Shown here: positions 1-13,600 of the stretch, piece after piece
Layout of the letters: every line of letters starts with the position of its first letter
Numbering within the stretch: the first letter of the stretch is position 1
NCBI RefSeq assembly: GCF_037975245.1
Contig: NC_092573.1
Span: 26,071,265 to 26,131,264, forward strand
Reading direction: 5' to 3'
Origin: Apostichopus japonicus
Taxonomy: Eukaryota > Echinodermata > Holothuroidea > Aspidochirotida > Stichopodidae
Length of the DNA: 60,000 nt
The notes under the pieces: model-generated
Seen by the model: only the letters and a program-made list of their open reading frames with translations
What the model was told of the DNA's origin: nothing
Database searches by the model: none
Translations under genes and position numbers: made by a program

Positions 1-675
1 AGTAGTATACCTAGATTGAGTAATGTGCAGGACTTGCTGGTAGGGTTCTAAGGCCAAAGTAATAAAGTTAAGGGTCTGCATACCCAGTAAGTGTAAGATT
101 ATAGGCCAAGTTTTTTCACAGGTTGGATTTGGACAGTGGTTGACTCTGGGTTAGCCCATTGAATTCTGTAGAGGTAGTAGATGAATTCTCATTCGTTTGA
201 GCAGAAGGGAATCATACCACTGATGTGGCTGTGAGAGCCATCACATTCATTAATGGATATCAAACATGGTCTGTAAACTCCTGGTTTGCAGTGAACTGTA
301 TTTGAATGAACCACACCACTGGCGTTACAGGCTTTTCTATTAATAACATGTAGTACACTGGAATGCCAAAGGACCACAACTGATGATGATAATGTGATAT
401 TATATGATGATAATATAAAAATATATGATAAGATACAGAAAAATACCATAATATACTAAGTTTACACGATTATATTATGATTTTACATGATGATGATAAC
501 ATAGTCAACGATAATAATAATAATAAAGATTAATCGAATAATCGAATACAATGGGTACACAGTTGTGCTAACAGCAGTAAGAGGTAATTATATACCCTGT
601 ATAAATAATACAAAAATGTCCAAAATCCCATACATGTGCAAACGCATTTGCAGACGGATTCTTATCGTAAGCAGT

Positions 676-830
676 TTAGATTATCATCATGTGCTTTCCT
701 AATATAATCATGTAATTTCTAATTATAAACATATAGCTTCTAATTATTATCATGTACTTTATTATTATAATTGTGTACATTCTAATTATCGTTGTGTAGT
801 TTCATATTATCCTTGTGTATCTTCTGTATC
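676..830. repeat. Degenerate AT-rich tandem repeat, ~21-bp period
   Basis: Six or seven imperfect copies of a unit resembling TTCTAATTATNATNGTGTA follow one another. Divergence between copies is high, so the array is old. No function can be read from it. Confidence 0.6.
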
Positions 831-1389
831 TTGTTAAATCAGTACATTATCATATAAAATGAGTATTTAATGATTTAAAATTATATCATCATCATCAGTT
901 GAATCTCCTTGTTCCACATTTATAGTTTGATAGCATTGATTGTAACTTGCATGAACTATGTTATAGTGCATTTTACTGTATAACTTCCTCCTACTTTGAA
1001 CTTTTAAGTACAGTCTGCTCTAAACAAAACAATGACTAGGATTTTTTTTTTAAATGGAAAAAACATAATTTCAAGATACTATCAAGTGCATTTTTTGTTA
1101 ATTTATTAGAACTAAATCACTTCATAGTTCAAACTACTGACTGTGCCTGCATAACAAGAGCCAACTTATTATTAATTGATACTTGCTTTATATCAGGTAG
1201 TGTCTGCGTTTGTGTTTGGTGTGCACTGAGAACATTTGCCGTTTGGACTTTATCCACTGCTTACATAATTAATCATGATTTAATTAAGGATTGTTTGGAC
1301 TCAAAAGCATAGTTGGCCATGAAATAATATCAGGTTAATGTCGACAACCCCACCAACAGTTTAGGTACATTATTTGAAGTCTCTGAAGC

Positions 1390-1539
1390 TCATTTCTCAT
1401 TGAATACTTTCTGTGGAGAAACTGCTATACATCTTTGATACACTTGTATAGCAACTTGACCATGTAATATAGTAATTTGCGATAGGATACTCGATAAATT
1501 GAATGTCTGATGTATTGGCATGTATAGAATATCCAGGAG
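1390..1539 (-). CDS. Possible terminal exon of an unidentified minus-strand gene
   Basis: On the minus strand a strong acceptor (branch-like CTAAC, pyrimidine tract, TTCCTCAG) ends at 1540 and is followed by an open frame of 49 codons ending in TGA at 1392-1390. The peptide begins LLDILYMPIHQ and ends QKVFNEK. I do not recognise the family and no consensus AATAAA follows closely. It could be the last exon of the divergent gene proposed at 4438, but no middle exon was found, so this remains weak. Confidence 0.2.
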   Translation of the reverse strand, partial: LLDILYMPIHQTFNLSSILSQITILHGQVAIQVYQRCIAVSPQKVFNEK

Positions 1540-1867
1540 CTGAGGAACAAAGAGGTTAGAGAAACATATTTTTAAATTATGCTTACGGAAAAAATTGACT
1601 GAGTGAACCATTTGTGAAGTCAGTGTTTACACATGTGATATATTGATGAACTACACACTTTTACTGTGTTTGCTGTCAAGTGACTAATAAATCTAATGTT
1701 TGCATTTAAATGGATTACATACCAGCTAAGGGTTCCTCCGTGGCAGTTCACCATAGTTATGTCATGCTAGCTATTTGTGTGAGTGTAGATATGGTCATGT
1801 AAATTGGGTACTGAAACACAACCATCCATTGACAACCATGAAAGGGATAATGAAGTATAAAATTGAG

Positions 1868-2024
1868 AATGGAACAAAATATGTAGCTGTGACTTAAAAC
1901 AATGGGTTTCACCTGACAAGCTCTATATTGTATGTATGCATATTATATATATTCATACATACAATATAGAGCTTGTCAGGTGAAACCCATTGTTTTAAGT
2001 CACAGCTACATATTTTGTTCCATT
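1868..2024. repeat. Perfect 71-bp inverted repeat (hairpin)
   Basis: The left arm 1868-1938 and right arm 1954-2024 are exact reverse complements, separated by a 15-nt AT-rich loop (1939-1953). No mismatch was seen along 71 bp; complementarity ends just outside at 1867/2025. A transcript would form a long fully paired stem. It could be a recent inverted duplication, a hairpin RNA source, or a sequencing/assembly foldback artefact. The arms show no transposon-type termini or target-site duplication. Confidence 0.9.
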
Positions 2025-2655
2025 AGTGAGTTTCAAAGTGTGTACATTTTCTTCAATTTATTTGGAAGAGTGGACTATCCAATAATCTGTGATGTCAAAA
2101 CATGGACTTCATCAAAAGCCACTTGTTTTCCTCTCAAATTGAATGCTTTTGTATCTTTGGTGTTATCTTATGGTGGCAAGATATGGCCAGGTGACATTAA
2201 CAGTGTACTGTACTTATTCTGTACACATTCTAAATCTCAGACTTATATCTTTATAGAAAAAGTAAGTGTTAGTGTGTGAATAGTGTCTTTCACTCTAATG
2301 TGTGTGATTCAAAGGGACTTCTTTTGATAGTATTAACATAAGTGCCTTGTCTGAGGTACTGAACTGTCAGCACTTATAGAAAAACAAACTGCAACTTCCT
2401 TTCAGTGAGAAACATTATTAAAAGAGAATAATGTGGGTTTTGTAAGATTTGTGTACTTAAAATACTGCATGCATGTTAATAAAATATACTAAATATGACC
2501 TTTGTGTTAAAACAGTTTTCTTTAATGATGTCATAAGTTTAAAAGATGAAATGTTATGTTGAGAGTGGCTTATCAAAGTTAGGTGAAGATATCCCTAACC
2601 CAGAAAAAATACGTCTTGATGGAATAGTAACCATTTACATGTATTTTGTAATGAT

Positions 2656-2671
2656 CAGTGGTTCCCAAACC
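2656..2671 (+). mobile_element. hAT-like terminal motif (one end only)
   Basis: The motif CAGTGGTTCCCAAACC matches the classic terminal inverted repeat of non-autonomous hAT elements, and GCGACCCACC, common inside such elements, follows about 70 bp later. The 8 bp before it (GTAATGAT) would be the target duplication. I did not find the opposite terminus, so this is a truncated or decayed copy. Confidence 0.45.
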
Positions 2672-3360
2672 TTTAGGCCAATGATAAAAACACTAGATAA
2701 TTTTCCAGCTTCTGGATATCCTGCGACCCACCAAAAACTCTTTGCTACCCACTTATGGCTCTCACTCCATAGTTTCCAAAGATCTTGTATTTGGTGCTGT
2801 GTAAAACACAGTACAATGAAATATGTCACATCCAAGACATCAACATGGCCAAGCATTTTGAAATCTATCCAATACTGTTAGCCACCCTATTCGCCCTTGC
2901 TCACTAGGCCTTGCACGACAGTCAAGTTGGTGGGTTATTATGAGAGAACTTTAAGAACTGTACCTGACTGTATTTGAGGCAGTCCCTAACACTGTGTCCT
3001 TGGGCCCATGTCGACGGTAGTTAGCACCTGCCTAGTTTCTTCTCTGGATTGAGGAAGATCTTTCACCTTCGATGAGTTGCATGTGATTGGAAAATAGGTT
3101 AATCAAGTCGAACTACTGTGTCAAGGACAATTTTAATAATTTGAAATCACAGAGTGGGTTTAGCTTACTCATTCTGGGTCAGATTTCAGATGCTAAGCGC
3201 TCTTTCACTCTCCCTTTTCCACACAAAACATTTCACAGCTCTGTATAATGCCTCTTGACGATACTATACGCAGTTATCATACCATAGAATATATACCTAT
3301 AATACACTATATGTATGTATGTATGTCACTTATACCAATCTCATGCATGCAGTTGCAAAA

Positions 3361-3590
3361 AGTGGCGTGCATAGGATTACAAAAGTGGGCCCGGGGGGGG
3401 GGACAAATTCAAACTGACCGACTGATTGAAGTGTGGGGCAGAACATTCGTAGGAAGGCCAGAGGCTAATGAAGGGGAAAAAGGGGGGATGTACTTGGGTC
3501 ATTGTAGCCGGCCGGTATGGGCGAATGAAGGATTTTATAATGGAGGGCGTGTTGCCCTGGGATCATTGAAACCGTCTCCTAAGTAGGGGT
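3361..3590. repeat. Dispersed G-run repeat, related to 13145-13260
   Basis: The segment contains a homopolymeric G run and the phrase GGCCAGAGGC(T/A)AATGAAGG followed by a TTTATAA...GGGCC region. A similar order of words recurs at 13160-13210 inside PTAR1 intron 6. The start (GTGGCGTGCATAGGA) resembles the GGCGTAGGA termini of the hAT-type MITEs found at 46994 and 51215. Boundaries are uncertain. Confidence 0.4.
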
Positions 3591-4158
3591 AAAATGATTA
3601 AGGGTATTTCAGAAAAATCAGTAGTCATCGGGTGATGGTAACAATTACAATTGCGTACCCAGCTGACAAAGAGTCATAGAATTGGAGGATGTATACCCCT
3701 GTTGGTAGCCTGGCACGGGACTTGCAATACAGAATTCCCTGCTTCGAATTCAGTTCAAGCTGTTATATTTTCTTTGCTCTTCAAAATTCATTTACAATTT
3801 CCCAATGATTCAGTTTCTGTTCTCGAGTCAGTCCTAAGTTTCTTAATCAAACTCTGTCTTGAAGTTAAGTAAAAGATATTTCCCCATTCTTTTCCTTTTT
3901 CATTTTGGGTTGGGGTCAGGGGGGCCGGTGGGATATAAATCGAAGTATTTATAATGTTTTATACGCATAGCAGCATGTAAGTAGATCATTTTTAAAGGTA
4001 ACTATAAAAAATTAGTCCAAATCCACTTCTAGAATGAGGGACAAATGAAAGTTGTTGGTGACGAAGTGAAGCATTTTACCCTAAATGGACTCCATTTATA
4101 ATAGTCTACACCCGCTCTTGTGTTACGAACATTCTTCCACTTTTCTTGAGCTCTTTAC

Positions 4159-4438
4159 ATTTTACTATCGGTGTGCTTTTTTGTAAAAGAACACCTATTT
4201 GACATTTTATACCCATGATATCCTCCCTTAGATAATAAAATAATGTGCTTGCCTCCATTGCTCTAAATATGCTTTCAATGAACCCAATTGCATCAAAGAT
4301 GTGACAACGAAACTCCGCAGGGACCACATTATATGATTTTACACCGCTTATTGTATTTTCAACCCCATAAGTAAACGTAGTACTATTTCCACGAAAAAGT
4401 ATAACTCTGTTTACGTTACAGCAGTTGGTCGACGACAT
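4159..4438 (-). CDS. Possible first exon of a divergent, unidentified gene
   Basis: A minus-strand ATG at 4438-4436 opens 93 codons before a good donor (AAAT then GTAAAG, GT at 4158-4157); unspliced, the frame would stop at 4106 after 110 residues. The peptide starts MSSTNCCNVNRVILFRG and has a mixed hydrophobic/polar composition with an amphipathic stretch (FDAIGFIESIFRAMEAS), which is more protein-like than the surrounding chance frames. It lies head-to-head with PTAR1, with 119 bp between the two ATGs, a common layout for a shared promoter. I cannot name the family. Confidence 0.35.
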
Positions 4439-4557
4439 GCTAAACAATCAGATATTGAATAGTGTAAAAAGCTGGAACTGATCAGAAACGAAAACATCAG
4501 TTACTGTGGCTCTGTGAGGGCTATGCTAACCAGCTCTAACTGATTTTGTTATGAAAA
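4439..4557. promoter_or_regulatory. PTAR1 5' flank, possible bidirectional promoter
   Basis: This 119-bp interval separates the PTAR1 start codon from the ATG of the possible divergent exon. It must hold at least part of the PTAR1 5' UTR or proximal promoter unless a non-coding first exon lies upstream. No TATA box is evident. An in-frame TGA at 4552-4554 directly precedes the PTAR1 ATG, which fixes that start. Confidence 0.4.
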
Positions 4558-4628
4558 ATGAACGACGATTTTCTTTCAAAGCGTGTCGTCGCAGACTTTT
4601 GTGCAGCCTTCCGAAAGAATCCAAGAAT
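4558..4628 (+). CDS. PTAR1: PTAR1 coding exon 1
   Basis: The start ATG at 4558 follows an in-frame TGA. It encodes residues 1-23 plus two bases, including RVVADFCAAFRKNPR, which matches the human RVVKDITNAFRRNP stretch. The donor is GTATGA at 4629. Confidence 0.88.
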
Positions 4629-7600
4629 GTATGAAAATCTCATTTCGTTAATTAAGTTCTAGAATCTAAGTTAGGCCAAACGTTAGGCTAACCATTTGGC
4701 ATAGGGCTTAGTCTAATCTCAGTCTTACTCTTACTAGTCTTAGCTGTTAGTGTTACTTCACTGGGATAAAATGTGGCACAGTAAATTTTAAGAATTTGAA
4801 ATGAATTCTTCAAATGTGTGGTCTCTGCAGTTATGTAAACATTATTGCGATATTTCAGTATTAGCAATATAGGCTACGACGGTACAATGAGGTTTGCTTC
4901 CGATATCATTTGCTAAACTAGCCTAGCCCCAAGAGATATTGCAATTGTGTAAAACTGACAACCAATTAGGCAATGCAAACTATTTTAATGATAAAATCTA
5001 AGTAATTTTGTAATGAATCAAGCAGGGAATCACAGATTTTGCCTTGACAAAATGAAGATCAGAAATTTTATGTTGCTGACAAAATAAGTGTCATAACTTT
5101 GTTTCACAGTGTTGTTCCTTGCACTTCTTATAGCCTAACCCTTGGTCAAGTTGATAGGAAAAGACTGTTAGAATGCATTAGGATGCTCAACATCTGGCAT
5201 TAGGACAGACAACCCATCAATTCAGTGCAATGGCCGCCATCTGGCATGTCCTCTCACTGGTCTGATGAAATTTCTATGTTTTTATGTTGGGCATTTGTAA
5301 GAAAAGGATTTGGAGCAAAACTAAACATTTGTCCTTCAATTATTGGGAATTATAAATCCATGTGTCAGCAAATTTTTAAAACCCTTCTTGTGCATGTACT
5401 ATACTGGCTTTCATAAGTAAATGGTTGCTTAACTGTTTGCATATGTACATTTCTGCTGTGTAAATAGCATGCAGTTGTTCATACTTAATAATAATAATAA
5501 ATTAATAATAATAAAATTGACATTTGATATACGCAATTTCCATGAAAAATGCTCAAATGCGCTTTACAAAAATGTAATAGTAGTAATAAAAATAATGAAA
5601 ATAATAATAAAAGTTTACTCAAACACTTCTTTAAACATAGAGGATTTTAACATATACAGCCTTACATGACTTAACAGAAATGGACTGTCTGATTGTGATA
5701 TCCTTGTTGTTCCATAGACGAGAAAAGGCACGATCGCCTGCTGATTTTAGTTTTGATCGAGTTAGTGTATACATTTGTAGGAATTGACATTGTGAAACAT
5801 GTAACTACGTTGGAGTTACTTTCTATCAGGTTAGATAAAGTTGATGGTGGGATTCCCCCCACTTTTAATAGAAAGCAAATTTGGCGAATGTGAATCGTTT
5901 TGTTTGATCACAACAAATTTCTGTTTGGTTTCTTGTTTTCAGAGATGAATTTGGTTTTGTCTACTGCCCAGAGAAAACTGTAAACAAATCACCTGTCACA
6001 GTTGAAGGCAACAAGCTGGGAGTTGAAACATGGTGCCTGAAGATCGTTTCACCGTTCATACATCGTCAGTTGCTTTCACAGAGGCATGGAAAAGGTATTC
6101 AGTGTTAATTCTTTAGTCTGGTTGTCTAGATTATTAAGCACACTGAAGTTTTATCCTTCTCGCATTTTATAGCTCATATGGGAGGCAGTATGTTGTCGAG
6201 GAATAGCTGTATTTAGTATGTTGTACGGTATGATGCAAACACAAAGGCAAGTCCTTGATATGACATACTGTAAGTACAGTGTACAGTACTAACATAGAGC
6301 AAAAAGAATGTTTGCAGCACACCATTATTCCAACATTGAGAACATCTAGGAATAATCATAAATATATTACAGGTAGGAATGTGTGATGTTTTGCTAATTC
6401 TAAATAAACTTCTTAAAGTTTGCTCGAAAGTGTTGTTAAAATGGTTAAATTTTGTCAGGCTGAAGATTCAATAAGCTCAGTCAGGAATCTGTGTCTAAAT
6501 GAAGTATTATGCCTATGTCCTGTACTATGGCTGAGTACATAATAGGAATATTTCAGGGCTTTCCAGTTGAAATTTGCTATGTGTGTGCCACTTCAATGAG
6601 CTGAGAATTTTAAGACCCAGAATGCAATGCACTGTCATTAAAAATGACAGATAGAAGTGGTACAGAGAGTTGTTTGCCCTTGCATTATATAACCTGCCAC
6701 ACCAGGGTTGGGGAGGGTGGGGGTGGGGTGGTAAAAGTGGGTGTTCTGTGAAACTTGTATTAAGAATTGTGTTTTGAGAATTTGGAGACAAAAGCTAGTC
6801 TATGGTGGATTCATGCTACCAACATCGTCTTGAGGTTTATATAACAGGGAATACAAAAAAACAACAACTGAAGCATAGTATGGTTTCCTTGAAAGTTATG
6901 ATTGGAAGAACTAAAACCATTAAGTATAGAATAGTGAGTACAGTAAAACAGAGACCATCACTGAGTAAATGAAAAGAAAGGACTTAACAGAAATAGAAGC
7001 TGGAATTTCTCTATTCATTGAGCTGCCATGTCAGTTATTTACATACAGGAACTATACACAGCAATAGTTAAAACAAAACACATGTGTGAGAAAAAGTACA
7101 ACAATAATTCTTCACCAGACAACTCTGAGTGCTATATTTTATTGGCCTGTTTGTGACATACCCCCTCCCCCCACCCCTGGTCAGTTAATTTATGGATTTT
7201 ACCTGTCAGATGACCATGAACAGTTAGTAGTACAGTGGACTGATTCCATGTGATACTAAGCTTAATTCTGTTCTTACCAACAAAGCCTGCCCCCCGCACC
7301 CCCCCTGCCCGTATCTATTGATCACTCAGAGTGGACGCAAACTGACTTCTTTTCTTATCGTCTCTTAGCAGTGCTTTGATTATTTTAAACAAATTGATGT
7401 TAAAATCTTGGTAAATTCTTTTATTTTTGTATGGATTTTACCTTCCTCTATCTGTCTTGTCTTTTCATATTCTAGCCGTCATCTTCTTTTGTATATTTTG
7501 CATTTTTGATGAATTACGTGATAAATTTGTTTATTGCCAGCATGGATCAGGGGTACATATTAAAGTAGAAACCAAATCAAACAAGCTTCACCAGCCTATC

Positions 7601-10600
7601 AAATCAACAGCACTTCACATTGAGAGTTAAAGATAATCAAAAGCATTTATTAAATACTTGAGACATGATGTGCAATGGTTCAGCATTGAAAGTACATGAG
7701 TACATGCATGTTCAGTACAAGGATTGGGAAGAGAATACTACTGTAGCCTGTAATGTATTAATAACTCAAGTTACTACCAGCAACTTACATTATATGACAA
7801 CCCTATCATTATTTAAGATACTCAAAAGCAATTATTGAATACTTGAGATATGATGTGCAATGGATAGGCATTGAAAAAGTACATGCATGTACAGTACATG
7901 GATTTGGAATAGAATACTACTGTAGCCTGTAATCTATTAATAACTCAACTACTAGCAACTTACATTATATTGCAACGCTATCATTATTCCCACTGCTGCA
8001 GGCTACACATACAGTACTTGTAGTACATACTAATGCAGAACAATGCACAACTAACTAAGCAATGTTTGTTAATTGGAGGCAGGTACTCAAACAGAAAATT
8101 GTTTACCCTGTTGCTCATAGCTTACAGTTTGGACTTAACAGATGGCGCAGGCTACATCGTACGATTTATCCATCAGTACGATCGATTGTGAGCACTTTCT
8201 GTGTGTCAATAACATCAAATGGTCTGACATTTGAAAACTGAACTACTGTATGCAGATCGTAGACTACAGTACAAATGCTTCTTAATTTATTAATCCCAAA
8301 CAATCATCCAGGGACAGGAATAACCAAGCAATTGAAAACTTTTATATTTTTTGTAAACTTGTCAATATTATGTACAGAAATGAAATGTCAGTGACTTTGA
8401 TTGAGTTCATTAACATAGTTGTAATTTGTATGCTTCAAGGGAATGGTCATCAGAATTGCACACAAATGTTAGCTTTCTTAACCTGTTTAGGATTTTTTAA
8501 ATTTAATTTTTTTATTTATTTAAAATGATACCCAGACAGGATAAAAATGATACAATTAGAGTCAAAGTGATGAAAATGGTCTGGCATCAGCAGTAAAAGA
8601 GTGTAAAAAACTCCATAACAAGACACTCTGGAATACTCTAGGACATAATGATATCACTTAAAGTCAATAAAGACAAATTTCAACTGAAAGAGAAAGTCAA
8701 AGTCAAGCATTGTGCTTCAATACCGTGTTGAGCAAACACAATTAGTGCATTGACCTAGATTTATGAACTAGTCATATGTATTAACAGGCTATGGTACTTT
8801 CATAGGGAAGTCATATCCACAACGTATAGCAGAGAATTGAAACGCCCACTCAATAGTGACTGTGCAGACTTATGAATAAAACAACGACTGTATTATTATA
8901 TCACCCAGCTTGCATGTTTTTGTATTTTATTCATGATTCATGGAGAAAAAAGAGAATGACACAGTTTTGTTTTCTAGTTTATTTCTATCATGTGATTTAA
9001 ATCATGTGGGGAATTGTAGCTGAATCATGGAATATTGGCTTGGAAATTTATAATTAAAATAAAGATCGTTTTCCCTATAATTTAATTGATATTGTGGACA
9101 GAATTAGGGAGTTTCTTTCACACAAAGTACCTTAACCATTAGTATGATACAGGTCTGTCACTGTGATAGTGTTGTGAACTTGTGATATCATGGAGACATA
9201 TTAAATGGCTTTAAAATGCAAAAAAGAAAAGAAAAAAGAATGTTATCATTATAGATATGTTTGAATGTTTTCTATTCTTATTTGCATTTCAGACAAATCC
9301 AAGCTTCAGGAATATTCTAAGGTGGCTCTGCTGTTGAACCCAGAGTGCTCTACATTTTGGAATATTAGGTAATACTTTGATATGTACAGACACTTACAAA
9401 GCTACATGCTTTAATGAACTGACTTTTTATGAGCGATTGGCTACCATACCTCTGAACATTAGGGAATATTTTAATTCTACTATCCAACTCCATTGTTCTC
9501 AAATCACAAGGGGCTCCGATACTGCAAGGGGGGGGGGGGGGTGGGTCAACTTTGTAGCATGAACACTTCTGTGTACTCATGATCAGACCTCACAAAATGG
9601 TCATCTTCCTTTCCGGAAGGATCTTGTCCCTACAAGGGCAATCAAGACTGTAATGTTTAATGCTCGAGGTATCTTGTGACCCATGTCCTCTCTGGTAACT
9701 TGGCCTAGTCTTCTGCAGAAACAGAGACTGGTGTGAGTGCACTATCCATGGTAGTACTAATACCTAGCTAATTGATTAGTAAGTGATCATTGAGACCTTG
9801 TTATGTTCTTGTGTAAAACTCATTCGTTGGACGTTGATCCACCACCGCTCTCAAGTGCGGACACATCACAGGTCAGGTTTATTACCTTCCCAGGGCCAAA
9901 ACAAGGACCTTATCCATCTTGCATTCTCAAATGTGAAGAAGGCCCAAGATAATGTTAGCATCATCATAAACATGTTATTAAGTCCTTCATGATTGCTAGC
10001 GTTATATTGGTTGTATAATCTGAATACCTAACCATGGTTTTACATGTTTACTTTATAAATAATAATCATGGGTTGCTATTATATAAGAAAGAACACATTT
10101 GCCAAGAAAAAAGCTGGAAATGATTCAATCTTAAGTTTGATATTGATAGAAAACTAAATCACTGATATTAATGTTAGATCTGTTGCCAAGTTCTGCTTGG
10201 CTTGTTTGTAAAGCTATTGTTTACGACACATCCTAAATTCAGCTAAATTTAAGCCTTTGCAAACATGATGGCGTGCATATATAGTTTTGTGATTAACATC
10301 TCCCTTGTAAATTCAATATACATAAAAAAAAAGGGGGGGGGAGAGAGACGGAAGTTTGGATGAATTGCAAATTTTGTGTGTGGATGCAGTGAAACAATGA
10401 ACAAACTTCTGAAATCTTGCACGCATTGGGACCACCTGATATCAGAGCCAACTAATAACATCATCAAAATCACATTGCATTGTTCTATGTCCGGTATTAA
10501 TGTTGAACACTGTATCCACATCTGTTGTACTCTTGGTGAAGCATTACTTCAGGTGTCGGTCGATTTCTGTCAGTATATGCTAACTTTGGGTAAGTGTGAC

Positions 10601-13600
10601 CACAATTTAATAAATACTATGTGATAAGTATTTCTTTATCTAATGCAGTTTCTGTTTGCATTAGCTGTTGATAGTAGATATGATCTATTGTTTTAATGTT
10701 AATAGATACATGTATTAAGGAAGCTACCTTTGGTTTGTTGGTTTTCTGCCAAGAACCTTTGTTGACTTGTTTTTATTGTTGACTTTTATTTAGAAAGGAA
10801 CTTTTCCAGAGGAAGTATTTCACAGCGCTAACTGAACTGAAATTTACCAATATTATCTTGACATGTCATCCCAAAAGCCCAGAGACATATGTCCACAAGT
10901 GAGTAGTCAAACTTATCTGATAAATTATGTTTTCAAGGATTTTTCTCAAAGATCAACAGTTGGTTTGAATACTTTAGCTATCTTTAATCTTATAAATCTC
11001 TTCTAGTAACCTAACTTCTGTATTATTAAAAGAAATAATCATGTTAGTAGTAGTGGACAAATATTTCTTTCACCATGCAAAGTTGTAACTCTGCAACAGG
11101 GCCTTCACTTGTATGATGCCTATAGTCATAATCTGTTTAGCTGGAGAGTTTGAACAGGTGTCATTGATTTCCTCCTGGCCCAGGCTGTTAGTGCTTAAAT
11201 TATTCAATTTGCATAATTACAGTGTCTTCATTGTGTTTTCCCATACTTCCAGGAGGTGGATAGTAAGACATGCCTTCACCAAGCAAGCTGAAGGTAATGT
11301 TGACAACCGTATTGTTGACACTGATGAGCAAACGCAAACAGCACTTGACACTGAGATGGAGGGCAGCAGAGTGGCTGCTAGTGGGTATCCTAGCAACTAT
11401 AATGCATGGAGTCACAGAATATGGACAGTGAAGGCCTTGGCAAGGTGTTCAGCAGAGGTAATATTGCATGTAGTATCTCAGAGCTCACATTAATTGGATA
11501 AATGTCCACTGTTACATATAAGATAATGAACAAGGAACAGATTTGGGAGAGGTTTGTCTTGTTATTCAACATTGGTGAGTAACTACCAGATTGGTGGTTT
11601 ACTTACTGATGCCAGATATCACAACAATCCTATGATATTGTAATGTGTGAGATTAGTAAGCTGATACAATAAACTCTTAATGTAATGTATGAGATGAGTA
11701 CCGTTTGAACAAAAAGTTGTCCGTGAATGAGATCAGATCAGATATATAATTACCCGCTTAATCCAATTGTGTTCTCATGTATGACATGAACAACACAGTA
11801 AAGAGATGTTACCCATGTATCAGAGATGAACCAACCCGATTGTGTTCTCATGTAAGATGTGAGTTATATTTCAAAGTAATCGGAAATGAACCATTAAATA
11901 GGTAACAATTCCCATTATCCAATTGTACTCTCATGTAAGACATGAATAAAATGGTAAAGAGATGTTACCCATGTATCAGAGATGATCCAGTCCAATCGTG
12001 TTCTCATGTAAGATGTGAGTTATTTCAAAGGCATTGGAAATAAACCATGAAATAGGTAACAATTCCCATAATTCTATTGAATTCTCATTCATGTGTGAGT
12101 TCCCCATTTATTGAATAGTTATCCATGTATTGTAGATAAACCATCAAATATGTGTATCTCTGTAATCCAATTATAATGTCCTTTTTGACATATATGCAAT
12201 GTGTTTAAAGAAAAGGCACCCATATGTTGGAGATAACTGCAGCATGGGTATTAAATATCCCATAAAGTTTGTCCCAGTTGATGTTGCAATCCACACATTA
12301 CACAGTAAGAACAGTCTGTTTACGTATTCGGTAAGCAAATAATAATGACTGTTCTGATAATAACAAGAATAATGTTTAGTAGATTATGAAAGTAGTGCTT
12401 ACCATGTTTATTTATACTGTAATATAACAATGTTTAGTTTCAGTAATGTCAAATTTGATACCACATTAAAGTTAGGTATTAGACATGGGAGATATTTTCT
12501 CAGTAAATGTCTTAAATTTTGAAGCCTTATGTATATAACGATCAAACAATGGCATCTGTGGGAGCTTAATGCAGGCGATGTCTTTTAAAGTATTATCTTA
12601 CTCCAGATGTCATGGGTTCAGCCGAATGAAACCTGGTGTATCAATGATTTGCCTAAATCATCAATATATGTTTGTAAACTGTAATATTTAGTGGATAGCT
12701 TACCATTGGGAAGTTTATACTGGAAGATTAAGGGTGAGTGGGGGGAGGGAGGGGGTGGGGGTAGGCGAAATAATATTTTATCATAATTTCTAAGAAGGGA
12801 ATCAGATTAGCCTGGAATGGATGATTCAGAGTTTTTAGTGGGAGATAATTATTCACTTTTCTTTTTTATCCTAAGGTTTTGGAGTCAGAGTTAGAAAACA
12901 CTAAGTCTTGGGTAAGACAGCATGTATCTGATCACAGTGGCCTACAGTACAGGCAGTTCCTACTATCTGAACATAGACAGAAATGCCTACTGGAGGAACA
13001 TTTGCTCAAAGAATTTCAATTTTTAGATGACCTGCTAATCAGCTATCCCGGACATGAGGCTTTATGGAACCATCGGTAAGTTGTAATATCTGGTTGATAC
13101 ATCCATGGTTGATGAAAATTCCAAGTTTCCTCCGACTGATTTAGGTAGAGGCTGCAATTTGATGGAAGGGCCAGAGGCAAATGAAGGACTTTATAAATGG
13201 GCCCTGGGTCGTTGAAGGTGAATCCCACTGTAGGTCCCCTCCCCCCCCCCCAAGAAAAAAATATGAAGATTTAGATGTCAAAGGGTGAATTTTGAGGCAT
13301 ATTTAGACCACAAAGTAGGTTTTAGTAGCTTCACACCCATAGGTTAGCCGGTTACATCCATTGTAATGGTCTAATGTTTCCCAGGCTGAACGTAAAACCT
13401 GTGACTGAACCACTTCAGTCAACAACTAAGTTTGTAATTGAAATGATGATCAGTAAATCTGAATCAAGAATTCATGGCAAAAGGAGCAAGCTGTTAATTG
13501 AATATACATGACACTTATAAAATCATTCACATTGCCTGACAATACAATAATGTATTTTTTGCTGTACATCATTTTAAGTTGCCAGAACAGAGAGAGAGAG

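Larger units (their letters stand above)
1..4105. other. Left flank, no confirmed gene
   Basis: AT-rich DNA with no open frame that I recognise. It holds a degenerate AT-rich tandem repeat (676-830), a perfect 71-bp inverted repeat (1868-2024), one end of a hAT-like element (2656) and a G-run-containing repeat (3361-3590) with a relative inside PTAR1. A minus-strand segment, 1539-1390, looks like a possible terminal exon and is listed separately. The remaining open frames here are short and not protein-like. Confidence 0.6.

Noticed and set aside
10377-10598. Plus-strand open segment in PTAR1 intron 3 with an AG before it and a strong GTAAGT after it, looking like an extra exon
   Set aside because: It would enter in phase after exon 3 but leaves in the wrong phase for exon 4. 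Direct joining of exons 3 and 4 restores the family sequence without a gap.
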